Assembly (NCBI GenBank): GCA_944337235.1 | Contig: CALVLK010000004.1 | Location: 48,937 to 112,936, forward strand | Length of the DNA: 64,000 nt | DNA from: an uncultured Clostridia bacterium | Lineage (GTDB): Bacteria; Bacillota; Clostridia; Christensenellales; Borkfalkiaceae | Direction of reading: 5' to 3' | In this document: in pieces, positions 10,501-19,336 of the stretch | How the letters are laid out: every line of letters begins with the position of its first letter | How positions within the stretch are numbered: the stretch's first letter is position 1 | Notes under the pieces: model-generated | The model's input: only the letters and a program-made list of their open reading frames with translations | Told to the model about the DNA's origin: nothing | The model's database searches: none | Made by a program: the position numbers and the translations under genes

Positions 10501-12060
10501 CTGGTGCAGCATGCTGCCCGTACCCTGATCGTCCTGCCCGTAGAGAAGTCCTACGGTTTCGATCGCCTCTTCATACTCGAATACATTCTCTACCGTGACG
10601 GCGCTGAGTACGTCGATCGCGTACTGATAAGGCCCTGCCGTACTGCCGTACATCTCGTCTGCAGCGGGAGAATTATCGTAAGAGAAGCTATACACATCCG
10701 TGCCGTTCTGCGCGGTATAGGTCACGCAGGCAGCGGTGTTGAGAATGGTATAGTCGTAAGCGTTTTCTTCCTTCTCGCCCTCCGATGCCATGAGGATGTC
10801 GTAGTCGCCGGGCTCCATGTTGATGGTGTAGCCGTACTGGACCTCGGTCATCTCGTCGGCAGAGGGAACGTGCGCCGTCGCCTTGGTGACGGTGAGATTT
10901 TCAAACTTTGCGCCGTTGAAGTAGTCGGTGCATTCAACGGTGACGCCGGAAACGACTTCGTTCTTGATGTCGAGCCCTGCAACGAAGATATATCCGTTCT
11001 CGGGGCCGAGCGGTCTGCTGAACAGATCGTTGGTAAGCGCGTCGTCGATCTCACGCCTGTAGGTCGTGCCGTCGCTGAAGTTGATGTTCAGGATGTTCAG
11101 CTGATACGTCCCCATATCATCCTCGTTGAGGGTGGTGCGGATATCCATCGTCAGCGAATCGCAGTCTGGCGTCCAATAGCCGCCCTCTTCGTTCCAAGTC
11201 GAGGTCATCAGCACTTCGCCGATGTTATACTGCGCGTCGGAGAAGCTGTCGTCGCGCGAGGTCGCTTCGAAGGCGTACCAGTCGCCCGTTCTCGTGTCGC
11301 AGGCGATACCGGTCACGACGACGTAATAGTCCTGCCAGGAATAGAAGCCCAGGAAGGCATAGACGGAATCAGCGCCGTCGTAGGGGGGCGTGATGCGGAC
11401 CTGCGAAAGGTCGATCTCGTAGTTGAGCCCCGTAACGCCCTGCAGGCGGCTCGTCATCTGCAGAACCGCAGCGTCCATCGTGCTCGAAAGCTCCCAGGAC
11501 TGCGCCGTCTGGGTAGCGACGTCGATCTCTTCGCCGTATGCGTCGAGCAGATCATAGCCGTTCCAGCTCTGCCGTGCGATGGTACCATAACGGGAGACCT
11601 CATATGTAATGAGATCGGAGTTCTGCAACAGCGCAATGCTGCCTGCAGCGTCCCAGCAGTCCATGCCGTCGAGCATGGTGCCGTTCTCATAGTACCAGAA
11701 CATGTCATCGTTCCCCGTACCGGTGCCTTCATAGCCCTGACGGTTGCGGAACATGACCCTCGTTTCGCCGATCTTGGTGACATAGCTGCCGAACGTCTCG
11801 CCGTTATCGGCATCCTCCGCGACGGCGGCATTGATCGCGTCGGCAAGCGTTTTGAAATTGCCGAGGCTTTCGCCCGTGCTCGAATACGCCGTATAGGCAT
11901 CTTGCCGCGTGTCTGCACGACCCGTAAACTCAGTGTCCGGATCCGGATCCGGACCGGGACCGGGACCGGGTGTCGGGTCGGTGCATGCGCTCAAGCCAAT
12001 ACTCGACAGCATTGCCATTGCCGCAAGCATCGACAGGATTGCTAACCTTTTCTTCTTCAT
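7528..12060 (-). CDS. Giant surface lipoprotein with three internal repeats, function unknown
   Basis: A 1510-residue exported lipoprotein. The start at 12060 is chosen because it has an AGGAGGAGTT ribosome site and begins the signal peptide MKKKRLAILSML; upstream extension would run through the promoter. The lipobox is GLSAC, followed by a Pro/Gly/Asp linker (PTPGPGPGPDPDPD). Residues about 50-530 form one beta-rich region (for example YAFLGFYSWQDYYVVVTG). Residues about 538-1510 contain three successive units of about 320 residues sharing YxGWE near the start, a TPFDA-x-GENDDPN segment, AWNWNSGNKFE-SGRVARIA and a closing NGWGV. I do not recognise the family. Its place at the head of the transporter operon suggests glycan capture or cell-surface scaffolding. 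Confidence 0.85.
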   Translation of the reverse strand: MKKKRLAILSMLAAMAMLSSIGLSACTDPTPGPGPGPDPDPDTEFTGRADTRQDAYTAYSSTGESLGNFKTLADAINAAVAEDADNGETFGSYVTKIGETRVMFRNRQGYEGTGTGNDDMFWYYENGTMLDGMDCWDAAGSIALLQNSDLITYEVSRYGTIARQSWNGYDLLDAYGEEIDVATQTAQSWELSSTMDAAVLQMTSRLQGVTGLNYEIDLSQVRITPPYDGADSVYAFLGFYSWQDYYVVVTGIACDTRTGDWYAFEATSRDDSFSDAQYNIGEVLMTSTWNEEGGYWTPDCDSLTMDIRTTLNEDDMGTYQLNILNINFSDGTTYRREIDDALTNDLFSRPLGPENGYIFVAGLDIKNEVVSGVTVECTDYFNGAKFENLTVTKATAHVPSADEMTEVQYGYTINMEPGDYDILMASEGEKEENAYDYTILNTAACVTYTAQNGTDVYSFSYDNSPAADEMYGSTAGPYQYAIDVLSAVTVENVFEYEEAIETVGLLYGQDDQGTGSMLHQRIYNVLDFTPYLTARDLLSQAADLSEEAAAVAERFNALGNIVNYTYNGWEAPEDAESTQGYLYTELLAYREMAAAYAAFSSEDQSAFFYRVSRQAWDAWAQLSTDMEALMATDTWTNGVFEAYAEVMSSTEITEFTAQEALDRLLYWGFRLKNGTPFDAEAGENDDPNNGGNTLMCFDNSTFPSLYIVTFVTQFEEMGVELPQLVQEMLTAIGYDDFYTGAYYPLFHTVQLAQYIVTNNVTTLAELTEEQMAFLNDVWGADYELSGQIAWNWNSGNKFETFYSGRVARIALMAGGTLTRETTNEDGTTVTTAYRVRDYFDVVANLLTDNGYTVKANGWGVEEESISAQAEDSDAAKAVTELVAAITDPAAFVYAGWEAPEGATDITGYLYSYMLYVKSVSDQYNALTGPEKAYVALNADRTNYNAWMEMYNEFTALMAEDAFVNGTISIYETPMSTTLVSQNSTYALTELIYWANRIKDKTPFDAALGENDDPNTYPDYQGYMNLDSSTYPSLRIISIVEYFEGLGLELPGYVEDLLVAIQYDEFYNGVYYPLVNTIQLAQRIVTENITSLTMLTEEEFAFLNEVWVSDYTISGLIAWNWNSGNKFESYYSGRVARIAMIAGGTLTDADGAYKTYQYFEVVANLLADAGYTINENGWGVTVEEITAIVLSENAQAVADEFLKMGAVNDYNSYIGWESLATETDPAQIKGYLKNEIDHFTNVVLPAYNALTSDDQAALREFVGTSNFEGWQLLAQEMNALLQNAAFTSLSVSAPVNAAATSAAANVTYTGGEVIQQMLYYSLRLAYGTSWGEGENDQLSKTRTDLNADESWMPSFRILFFNEKLEEAGITGLPTLLTTTYASVTASDNSIAFMQDFEYLYHVLSLSAKIRSGEITTVTQEVVDVVNNYMVGMERFAEGGLHWQFTSASTPAGTDFGWRSKTYKLFFGLDSTVNLIEYIQTVTNLVVTECGATLTSSGLGVTAAISLPATTT
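7531..10445 (-). repeat. Three tandem repeats of about 320 codons within the giant lipoprotein gene
   Basis: Approximate units are 10445-9490, 9489-8530 and 8529-7531. The anchors YNGWEAPED, YAGWEAPEG and YIGWESLAT recur about 985 and 960 bp apart. Units 1 and 2 share IAWNWNSGNKFE and SGRVARIA almost exactly; unit 3 is more diverged and lacks that segment. This is seen directly in the translation. The unit borders are estimates. Confidence 0.75.
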
Positions 12061-12121
12061 AACTCCTCCTATCATGGTTCCCCTTAATAATTTCTTTGGC
12101 CGGAGACCTCTAAGCATTCTT

Positions 12122-12150
12122 ATTGTATCCCACATTCCGTCATTTGTCAA
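12122..12150 (-). promoter_or_regulatory. Promoter of the transporter operon
   Basis: On the minus strand TTGACA (12145-12150) is followed after 17 bp by TACAAT (12122-12127). The predicted start of transcription is near 12115, giving a leader of about 55 nt before the ATG at 12060. The -35 box sits in the context CTATTGACAAA downstream of a run of Ts. The promoter of the second glycosidase operon at 24364-24392 has the same boxes, spacing and flanks. Confidence 0.8.
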
Positions 12151-12242
12151 TAGGTCTGTGAAAAAAATTTTTATTTTTTTCTGTGAAATTTTCCTTTTAC
12201 GACATTATTTGAGAAAATTCGTCCTGAATTTGCTTACATGTT

Positions 12243-12286
12243 TGCAAAAATATTTCATTCCTTACCATTTTTGAAAATCTTTTTCG
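12243..12286. promoter_or_regulatory. Two candidate operator half-palindromes in a 410-bp gene-free region
   Basis: The stretch 12061-12470 has no gene. It is AT-rich and holds the promoter above and the GH36 terminator. Two near-palindromes lie 93-141 bp upstream of the -35 box: TGCAA-N5-TTTCA (12243-12257) and TGAAA-N5-TTTCG (12272-12286). They resemble the perfect TGAAA-N5-TTTCA pair upstream of the other operon. The position suits an activator such as an AraC-type regulator. The base composition makes chance matches possible. Confidence 0.3.
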
Positions 12287-12425
12287 TTTTGTGGCGGCAA
12301 AATGCCCCGCCACGCATTATTTTGTCACCTTATTGTATGACCCCTCGTTTTTCCTCGCTTTTGCATACAGCGGCGGTCCTGCCCTCATGAGCGCGGCGGC
12401 AAAACAGCGCGCCTCTTTCTGGCAC

Positions 12426-12456
12426 AAAAAAAGCCCGCGCCTGCAAAGTGCGAGCC
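12426..12456 (-). terminator. Terminator of the GH36 operon
   Basis: On the minus strand an imperfect GC-rich stem (GCTCGCAC with GCGCGGGC, containing one G-U pair and one A-C mismatch; 12433-12455) encloses a 7-base loop. It is followed by seven Ts (12432-12426). It lies about 15 bp after the GH36 stop codon and closes the operon that begins at 24313. Confidence 0.75.
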
Positions 12457-12470
12457 GTTAATGTTATGAT

Positions 12471-14651
12471 TTATTGCTCTTCCGCCGCCCTGATGTGCCA
12501 GCACCAGCTGCCGAAGTCGCCAAGCAGCGGCAGATTCAGCCCCGCGTGCATGAGCGTGCTACCGTATGCCTCCAGCGAGAGTTCCTCGATATGATAGCGC
12601 GTCTCTGCCCTCAGCCCGGGAATGCGCACGCGCCGCAGCTGCCCGTCGGCACAGGCAAGGCGCTGCTGCCCCACCACGTACGCCTCGGCACCGTCCTTCG
12701 CCACGACTGCCATGCAAAAATAATTGTCTGCAAAGGGATCGCACAGGCGGTAGCAGTCGCCGCGCAAGATGAGCGGCTCTATGGCGCGGTATGCCCTGAT
12801 CTGCAACGCGATCTGTTCCCGCTCCTCTTTGGTGAGTTTGCTGGGATCCAGCTCGTACCCCGTCGCCCCCAGCGAGGCGACCAGCCCGCGCGAGGCGAGC
12901 GGCGTCACGCGCCCCGTCTGATGATTGGGGCAGGCGGAGACGTGGCAGCTCATCGCAGAGAGCGGATATGCGATCGAGGTGCCGTATTGGATGCGCGTGC
13001 GGTCATAGGCGTCGGTGTTGTCGCTCGTCCAGATCTGCGGGAAATAGTAGAGCATGCCCCCGTCGAAGCGCCCGCCGCCCCCTGCGCAGCCCTCGAAGAG
13101 CACGTTTGGGAACTCCTCCGTCAGCCGACGCGCAAACTCGTACACGCCGAGCACATAGCGATGCAAAAATTCCCCCTGCCCCTCGGCGGGAAGCCCCGCG
13201 CTGCAACACTCGGTGATGTGGCGGTTCATATCCCATTTGATATAGGAGATCTCATACGCGCGCAACAGGGCGGCAATGCGGGCAAAGATCTCGTCGCGCA
13301 CCTCGCTGCGCGAAAAGTCGAGCACATACTGGTGGCGGCTCTCGCAGCGCTCCCCCTCCCGCCCGACCGCCCAGTCGGGATGGGCGCAGAAGAGTGCGCT
13401 GTCGCGCGAGATCATCTCCGGCTCGATCCACAGCCCGAAGCGCATGCCATGCTCCTTGCAGCGGGAGATGAGCGCCCCCAGCCCGCCGGGGAGCTTCTCT
13501 TCGTTGACGAACCAGTCACCCAGCCCCGCGCGGTCGCTGTTGCGTGCGCCGAACCAGCCGTCGTCGAGCACGAAGGTATCTGCGCCCAGCTTTGCCGCCT
13601 CGTCGATGAAGGGCAGCAGGGTATCTGTTGTAAAATCGAAATAGGTCGCCTCCCAGTTGTTGATGACGATGGGGCGGCGGGCATAGGCATAGCGGCGGGG
13701 CAATACGCTTTCGCGGAAGAGGTCGGCAAAGGTGCGCGAAAGCGCGCCCAGCCCACGCTGCGACCAAGCAAGCACGGCCTGCGGCGTGACAAAACGCGCG
13801 CCCGGCTCCAGCCGCCAGCGAAAGTTTTCGTCGTTGATGCCGCCCAGCAGGCGCAACAGCCCCGTCTGCCCCTCCTCGACGGAGAGCGCGAAGCTGCCGC
13901 TGTACAGAAGCGTAACGCCCATGCACTCCCCCTCCTCCTCGGTACAGGAGGGCGAAAGAAGCGCCAGAAAGGGATTGTCCTGATGCGAAGACGCCCCCCG
14001 CGCGGAGGATACGGTATATCGACCTCGCGTGACGGCGCGGCGCACGGGCATACGCTCGCCGAGGTGCTGCCCGTGCAGGGTGAGAATGTCGCGGCGGGTA
14101 CCCGCAAGGTCGACAGAGAAGGAATACGCCCGCTCGAGCAGCACACGCTCCGCAGTGGGATTATAAAACTCCGCATGGCGCACGATGACGTCCAAGCCCT
14201 CGAACACGACGTAATACAGGAAGATCTCCACCCCCGATATGGCGTCGGCAAGCCGGACGGTCAGCGTTTCGGCACCCTCCGTCTGCCGGACGTGCGGAAG
14301 CCCCTCGCACGCGGGAACGCCGCGAAAGACTTCGTGGCTGCAATAGCGGAACCTGCTGTGCGACGTGCCGTCTTTGCGCCGGATCACGGCGGCGGGCGAA
14401 CGGAAATCGCCCTGCCCGAAATCGGGGTATTCGTTCGCCGTAAGATCGGGCGAAACGCCCTCGATGAGGATATCGGGGGGCGTGGGCGAGAAGGACTTGA
14501 ACTCCGTCTGCCCAAGATAGCGCACGTTGCCCGCGATTTTGCCGCCGAAATGCAGGCAGTGCAGGCACTTCCATTGATCGATCCAGAGCACATAGCTCGC
14601 CGATTTGGTGTTGAGAAAGATGAGATCCCCTCTTTCGTTCTGTACGATCAT
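12471..14651 (-). CDS. Alpha-galactosidase, GH36
   Basis: A 726-residue retaining alpha-galactosidase of the Firmicute GH36 group. It removes alpha-1,6-galactose from raffinose-type or galactomannan oligosaccharides. Residues 1-320 are the beta-supersandwich. The barrel follows with NNWEATYFDF and LDDGWFGAR. The expected nucleophile is D474 in YIKWDMNRHI, the acid/base is D544 in WTSDNTDAYDR, and GCAGGGGRFD forms the substrate loop. Length is normal for the family. There is no signal peptide, so it works inside the cell. It is the last gene of the second operon, 9 bp after the acyltransferase-like gene, and a terminator follows. Confidence 0.94.
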   Translation of the reverse strand: MIVQNERGDLIFLNTKSASYVLWIDQWKCLHCLHFGGKIAGNVRYLGQTEFKSFSPTPPDILIEGVSPDLTANEYPDFGQGDFRSPAAVIRRKDGTSHSRFRYCSHEVFRGVPACEGLPHVRQTEGAETLTVRLADAISGVEIFLYYVVFEGLDVIVRHAEFYNPTAERVLLERAYSFSVDLAGTRRDILTLHGQHLGERMPVRRAVTRGRYTVSSARGASSHQDNPFLALLSPSCTEEEGECMGVTLLYSGSFALSVEEGQTGLLRLLGGINDENFRWRLEPGARFVTPQAVLAWSQRGLGALSRTFADLFRESVLPRRYAYARRPIVINNWEATYFDFTTDTLLPFIDEAAKLGADTFVLDDGWFGARNSDRAGLGDWFVNEEKLPGGLGALISRCKEHGMRFGLWIEPEMISRDSALFCAHPDWAVGREGERCESRHQYVLDFSRSEVRDEIFARIAALLRAYEISYIKWDMNRHITECCSAGLPAEGQGEFLHRYVLGVYEFARRLTEEFPNVLFEGCAGGGGRFDGGMLYYFPQIWTSDNTDAYDRTRIQYGTSIAYPLSAMSCHVSACPNHQTGRVTPLASRGLVASLGATGYELDPSKLTKEEREQIALQIRAYRAIEPLILRGDCYRLCDPFADNYFCMAVVAKDGAEAYVVGQQRLACADGQLRRVRIPGLRAETRYHIEELSLEAYGSTLMHAGLNLPLLGDFGSWCWHIRAAEEQ

Positions 14652-14660
14652 AACCTCTCC

Positions 14661-15473
14661 TTATTGTATCTGCGAAGGATGGCGGCGCAGCACGCCGAAA
14701 CCTTCCCCGATGCTTCCGCCCGCCAAAATGAACGCCTTTGCGCTGCGCTGCAACGAGGTGTCCTCGGGGAAGTCCTGCGGGCGCAGGCGTGTATCCCCGA
14801 ACAGCCATTGTTTATAGCTCTCGTCCCCCTCGTCCGTGCGGACGAGGGCAAAGAGCGCCTGAAAGCGCAGGATGCGGGACTGCGGCCCGAGCAGCTGCCG
14901 CAGGGCGGGCGAGAGCAGCCAGGAGGAGCACACATAGGGGGCAAGGCGGTATCTGCCGCCCTCGAAGCGGGCAAAGAAATCATCCGCACGGCGCAGGGAA
15001 CGCTGCACGCTGTCCGCGCCGAGATCGGCGTCGGAGGGGATGTGCACGGAGATCTCCTCGCCGCGCTCCCCCTGCGCGCATTCGTATTCGAGCGCGCCCA
15101 GGCGAAAGAGGCGAAGCGAGAGCTGCCTGCCCGTCCACCACCATCTGTCAAAGCCGTACTCCCCGTAGGTGCGGCGGTATTCCCGCACAAAGCGCGAAAA
15201 GCAGCGCATGGTATCAAAAAAGATATCGTCGCCGATGCTGCACTCACGATAGCGCCGATGCGCAAGCAGGGCGCCCTCGAGCATGGCGGCAAGCACGACA
15301 AGGCCGTGCTGTTCCGAACCGAAGCGATCGGCAAGCTGCTGCGCCGCAGCGGGATAGTCCGCCGTACAGAGACGGCGGACGATATCGTCACACGCAGGAC
15401 GCTGCATGCCGGACAGCCGTTCGGTCACGGGCTGCGGCATATCGATGGCGCGGCAGAGCTCAAAAAGCGTCAT
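14661..15473 (-). CDS. Acyltransferase-like protein (probable NAT_N/GNAT_C family)
   Basis: A 270-residue protein starting MTLFELCRAIDMP. This start is preferred because its ATG overlaps the stop codon of the GH31 gene as ATGA. The first half is helical. The C-terminal half contains RQLSLRLFRLGALEYE and the segment EEISVHIPSDADL, which I associate with the two-domain acyltransferase-domain proteins of Clostridia (N-terminal NAT_N, C-terminal GNAT-like). The family assignment is from memory of that HIPS motif and needs a profile search. A sugar or peptide N-acylation or deacylation role within the glycan operon would fit, but no substrate can be inferred. Confidence 0.6.
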   Translation of the reverse strand: MTLFELCRAIDMPQPVTERLSGMQRPACDDIVRRLCTADYPAAAQQLADRFGSEQHGLVVLAAMLEGALLAHRRYRECSIGDDIFFDTMRCFSRFVREYRRTYGEYGFDRWWWTGRQLSLRLFRLGALEYECAQGERGEEISVHIPSDADLGADSVQRSLRRADDFFARFEGGRYRLAPYVCSSWLLSPALRQLLGPQSRILRFQALFALVRTDEGDESYKQWLFGDTRLRPQDFPEDTSLQRSAKAFILAGGSIGEGFGVLRRHPSQIQ

Positions 15474-17458
15474 TGCGGCTCCACCACGACGCGGCGCAGG
15501 CACTCCTCCCCGCGGATGGGGCTGATGCCGTCGTCCTCGCACAGTTCATAGGCGGTCGGCTGTTGAATGAATTGCAGCCAGCGCAGGGCGCCGTCCATCC
15601 TTTCGACGCAGTCGGCGGGCGCGGCGATGGGCATGACCTTGCCGGGGCGCAGGAAGAATACGACTTCGTCGACGGGGACTTCGATGAAGTGGTCCCCGCA
15701 GGACAAAATCTCCTCGGTATAGCTCCCGCCCTTCATGCGGATGAGCTTCATCTCCTCGGGCAGATATACATACCTTCCCATGGCGTTCTCTTCGTAGACG
15801 GGCGCGATCATTACGCTGTCGCCGAAGAGCAGCTGATCTTCGACATGGGCGGAGCGCTCGTCATCATATACAAAGGCAAGCGGGCGGAAGAGCATTTCGC
15901 CGCGCAGCGCACAGCGCACAAATTCGCTGTAGAGGTAGGGCAGAATGGTATAGCGCACGCCCAGCACGTTGCGGAACGCCTGCATATCCGTAAAGCGGTA
16001 GCACTCCTGCAGACGGGAGCCGTTCGTGGCATGATTGCGCATGAGGGGGGTAAATACGCCGAGCGCAAGCCAGCGCAGCAGCAGTTCCTCTGTGGTGTCT
16101 CCGCCAAAGCCGCCGAGATCTGCCCCGCAGTACAAAAATCCGCACATGTTCAGCGAGGGCAGCATCTTCAGATTGAGCAGGATATGCGACCACCAGGACG
16201 CATTGTCCCCCGTCCAGACGCCGCCATAGCGGTGCATGCCGATGTAGGAGGAGCGCGAAAAGAGCAGAAAGCGCTTTTCGGGCGCATATTCCTCGAAATA
16301 CTCCGCCGCGCTGCGCGTCATATAGTAGCCGTACAGGTTGTGCACGCGCTCGTGCACAATGCGCCCCTGTTCCGTCTCGTGATAGAATTCCTTATAGTCG
16401 AGCGGATTATTCTGCAATCCCGTAAACGAGGCGATCAGCCTGTTATAGTCGCCGAGCGCCAGGCTTTTGCCCTGCCAGGACGAGGCGTTGTCGATCGTGT
16501 GCTCCAGCCGCCTGCGGCTGTAGAAGATGGTCGGCTCGTTCATGTCGTTCCAAAACCCTTCGATGCCGCTGTCCAGCAGCACGCGGTACTGTTCGCCGAA
16601 CCAGCGGCGGGCGTCCTCGTTGAGCACATCGGGCAGGGCGCTGTCGCCCGGCCACACGCCCACGATAAAGGGATCGCCCGCGGCGTCCTTGCAGAAATAC
16701 CCACGCGCAACGCCCTCTTCAAATACCGAATACCCCGGCTCTGCCTTGACGGCGGCGTCGATGATGGGCACAAGGCGGATCCCGCGTGCCTTGAGCCGCG
16801 CCGCAAGCCCCTTCAGATCGGGGAAGCGGGTCCTGTCCACCGTGAAGTCCTTGAAGCGCTCCATGTAGTCGATGTCGAGATAGATCATATCGAGCGGAAG
16901 GTCGCTGTTCGCATACCCCTCCACGACCTCCATGATGTCCTCCTCGCTCTGATAGCCCCAGCGCGACTGCCCGTATCCGAACGCCCACCTGGGGGGAATA
17001 TAGCTCCTTCCGATCAGCGTGCGGAATTCATGGATGATGGCGTTGATATCCTCCCCTTCAATGAGGTAGACGTCGGCGTCCTCTGTTGTGACGGAGAGCG
17101 CATCGCGCCGCGTATAGCCGATATCGAACTGCACGCGCCCCGCGCAGTCGAAAAACACGCCGAAGGTGCGCGCGCCGCACACCACGATAAAATTATGCGA
17201 GGCATAGAGTGCCGTTCGCCCCTCGGTGATGATGGGATCGTCCGTGTTCCAGCCCTCGTACTTCCAGCCGCGCTTGTTGATGCCGCGCACCTGCTCGCCC
17301 AGCCCGTACACTCTGTCCTTTTCACCGAGCGCGCAGGAGAAGGAATATCTTTCCCCGCGCTCCACCGCAAATACGGCGGGATCGCCCCCTTCGGCCGCGA
17401 TCTCCATGACCGTCGCCCCCGTTTTGACGGGGCTCCCATAGACATACTTTTTGATCAT
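15470..17458 (-). CDS. Alpha-glucosidase-like glycoside hydrolase, GH31
   Basis: A 662-residue GH31 enzyme with the classic active-site motifs. The nucleophile is D305 in GFWNDMNEP and the acid/base is D418 in GGVWTGDNASW. RVYGLGEQVRGINKRG is the N-terminal beta-sandwich loop that lines the -1 site. It releases terminal alpha-glucosyl (or related) units with retention. Unlike the KTDGGE enzyme at 117-2087, this copy has the WxDMNE form, so the two GH31 enzymes probably cut different linkages. There is no signal peptide. It lies 18 bp after the GH20 gene and overlaps the acyltransferase-like gene by 4 bp. Confidence 0.93.
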   Translation of the reverse strand: MIKKYVYGSPVKTGATVMEIAAEGGDPAVFAVERGERYSFSCALGEKDRVYGLGEQVRGINKRGWKYEGWNTDDPIITEGRTALYASHNFIVVCGARTFGVFFDCAGRVQFDIGYTRRDALSVTTEDADVYLIEGEDINAIIHEFRTLIGRSYIPPRWAFGYGQSRWGYQSEEDIMEVVEGYANSDLPLDMIYLDIDYMERFKDFTVDRTRFPDLKGLAARLKARGIRLVPIIDAAVKAEPGYSVFEEGVARGYFCKDAAGDPFIVGVWPGDSALPDVLNEDARRWFGEQYRVLLDSGIEGFWNDMNEPTIFYSRRRLEHTIDNASSWQGKSLALGDYNRLIASFTGLQNNPLDYKEFYHETEQGRIVHERVHNLYGYYMTRSAAEYFEEYAPEKRFLLFSRSSYIGMHRYGGVWTGDNASWWSHILLNLKMLPSLNMCGFLYCGADLGGFGGDTTEELLLRWLALGVFTPLMRNHATNGSRLQECYRFTDMQAFRNVLGVRYTILPYLYSEFVRCALRGEMLFRPLAFVYDDERSAHVEDQLLFGDSVMIAPVYEENAMGRYVYLPEEMKLIRMKGGSYTEEILSCGDHFIEVPVDEVVFFLRPGKVMPIAAPADCVERMDGALRWLQFIQQPTAYELCEDDGISPIRGEECLRRVVVEPQ

Positions 17459-17476
17459 ACCGCTTTTCCTCTTCTT

Positions 17477-19336
17477 TTATTCGTTGACGTTGACGGAAGT
17501 CATGCGCCGCCAGCGCCATTCGCACTGATCGAAGTCCTTTTCAAATTCTTCGCCGTGCCCCATGAAGCAGAGCAATTTTTCGTCCAGTTCGGGCACGCGG
17601 TCACACCTGCCCGCAAGATAGTCGCCCACCTTGCGGATGGCGGTATCGACGCGCTGTCTGAGGGCGCCGATGCGCAGATCCTGCACGTCAAAGCCGTTGG
17701 GGCGGTTCTCCGCATCCCACTGCGCGCGCAGCAGCTCATAGAACGCTTCGATCGCCTGCGGCAGCGCCTTCAGCCGTTCGAATGCGGCGGCAAGGCCTGC
17801 CCTGTCCCCCGCCTGATAGCAGCGGCGCAGCACGACGCCGAGATCTGCCTTCAGCGCCAGAACGCGGCAGAGCGCCGCCTGCGTGCGGAAGAGATATGCC
17901 CACTTTCCCGCGCGCTCCGCCGCCTTGTCGAGCACGGCAACATGTTCGCCGTACAATTCGTCCAGTCCCTCGACGATGGTCGTATCCAGCGTGCCGAGCA
18001 ATATGTCGTTGAACAGAAGATACTTGTTGGCGCTGTTCTTCTCCTCCACGTCGTCGTGCCGCGTGATGCGGTTTCCGAGGTCGATGGTCATGAACGACTC
18101 GCAGGGCATGCCCGAAAGTGTTTCAAAGCTGTGGCGGAACGCCTCGTCCGTTTCGAAACTGCCGTATTTCATGCGCGCGGCATAGTGCAGCGCGGGCAGC
18201 GTGGCAAAGACGGAGCACTCCGCACCGTTGTCGCCCCACCCTGTGACGATATACCGTGTTACGCCCGTCTCGATGCATGCCTCGCCCGCCGCGCCGATGG
18301 AGGCAAGGGCGTAGCGGTTGTCCGGCGTATAGCCAAGCCACTTCCACGCGCCGCCCGCAAAGACGATCTCGTTGGGGAAGGCGCGGTGCTTTTTGATGAG
18401 CGCGGCATAGTGTTCGCGATCTATGCTGCAATAGTCCCAATAGACGAGCTCGATGTTCCGCGGCACGTTTTCCACGAGCGATGCGGGCAATTCGTCGCCG
18501 TACTGTGCAGACATCGCAAGCGAAAAGAACATGTCCGACCACATCATGGGCCGGAAATGATATTTTTCGCACAGCTCGTTGACGCGCGCCAGGTGGCGGG
18601 TCATGATGTCGAAGCGGCTCTTTGCGCCGTGTTTGTCCATATATCTGCCCCTGCCCAGCATATACGCCTCGTCCATGCCGATATGAATGCGGCGGGAGGT
18701 GAAATACTCCGCACAGGTGGAGATGAGGTCCTCCAGAAAGGCATAGGTGCTCTCCTCCTCGGCGAGCAGGATGTCGTTGACGTCGAAAAGGTAGTCCATT
18801 GCATAGTGGCGGATCAGGCTGTTGAAGTGCGCGAGCGTCTGAATGCAGGGAATGAGTTCGATCCCGAACAGCGCGCAATATGCGTCGATGGTACGGATAT
18901 CCTCCTTCGTGTAGGGGTTGCGCAGATAGCCGAAATAGGGCTGCTGCTTCACGACGAAGGTGTCCTCGGTATAGAGCATGAAGCTGTCGTAGCCGAGCAC
19001 GGCAAGGTGACGGATGAGCTCCTTGACCGTATCGACGTGCGCCACCGCATTGCGCGAGCAGTCGAGCATGTAGGTGAGCTCTTCAAATTTTGGTGTAAGC
19101 GTGCGCGAAAACTGCTCCTCGCCCGCATATTCGTCGGAGAAAAGTTTGAGCGCATAGAAGATCTGCGCGCGCTTCTGCACGCAGAGGGTGAGTTCTCCCC
19201 CCGCATAGTGCAAAGAGCACTCCGCCTCGCCTTCGCGGATGCGGACGGGAATGCCGCTTTCCGACAGGGAAAACCAGCTGTTCAGCTCGCGGGCGGCAGC
19301 AAGCACGTCATCCGCGGCAATGAGGTGATAGGTCAT
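17477..19336 (-). CDS. Beta-N-acetylhexosaminidase-like protein, GH20
   Basis: A 619-residue protein with a GH20 barrel. An N-terminal alpha/beta domain (about residues 1-85) precedes FEELTYMLDCSRNAV. The catalytic Asp-Glu pair is D222-E223 in RRIHIGMDEAYMLG, the H-x-G-x-D-E motif of retaining, substrate-assisted hexosaminidases. A long helical C-terminal region of about 200 residues follows. It should remove terminal GlcNAc or GalNAc. No signal peptide is seen, so the substrate must be imported. It shares an ATGA overlap with the ROK kinase gene upstream, which suits release and phosphorylation of an amino sugar in sequence. Confidence 0.88.
   Translation of the reverse strand: MTYHLIAADDVLAAARELNSWFSLSESGIPVRIREGEAECSLHYAGGELTLCVQKRAQIFYALKLFSDEYAGEEQFSRTLTPKFEELTYMLDCSRNAVAHVDTVKELIRHLAVLGYDSFMLYTEDTFVVKQQPYFGYLRNPYTKEDIRTIDAYCALFGIELIPCIQTLAHFNSLIRHYAMDYLFDVNDILLAEEESTYAFLEDLISTCAEYFTSRRIHIGMDEAYMLGRGRYMDKHGAKSRFDIMTRHLARVNELCEKYHFRPMMWSDMFFSLAMSAQYGDELPASLVENVPRNIELVYWDYCSIDREHYAALIKKHRAFPNEIVFAGGAWKWLGYTPDNRYALASIGAAGEACIETGVTRYIVTGWGDNGAECSVFATLPALHYAARMKYGSFETDEAFRHSFETLSGMPCESFMTIDLGNRITRHDDVEEKNSANKYLLFNDILLGTLDTTIVEGLDELYGEHVAVLDKAAERAGKWAYLFRTQAALCRVLALKADLGVVLRRCYQAGDRAGLAAAFERLKALPQAIEAFYELLRAQWDAENRPNGFDVQDLRIGALRQRVDTAIRKVGDYLAGRCDRVPELDEKLLCFMGHGEEFEKDFDQCEWRWRRMTSVNVNE

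Noticed and set aside
7861-12045. A plus-strand open frame of about 1394 codons opposite the giant lipoprotein gene
   Set aside because: It is antisense to a gene with a clear signal peptide, lipobox, ribosome site and promoter. GC-rich codons often leave the opposite strand open, and its translation has no recognisable domain.
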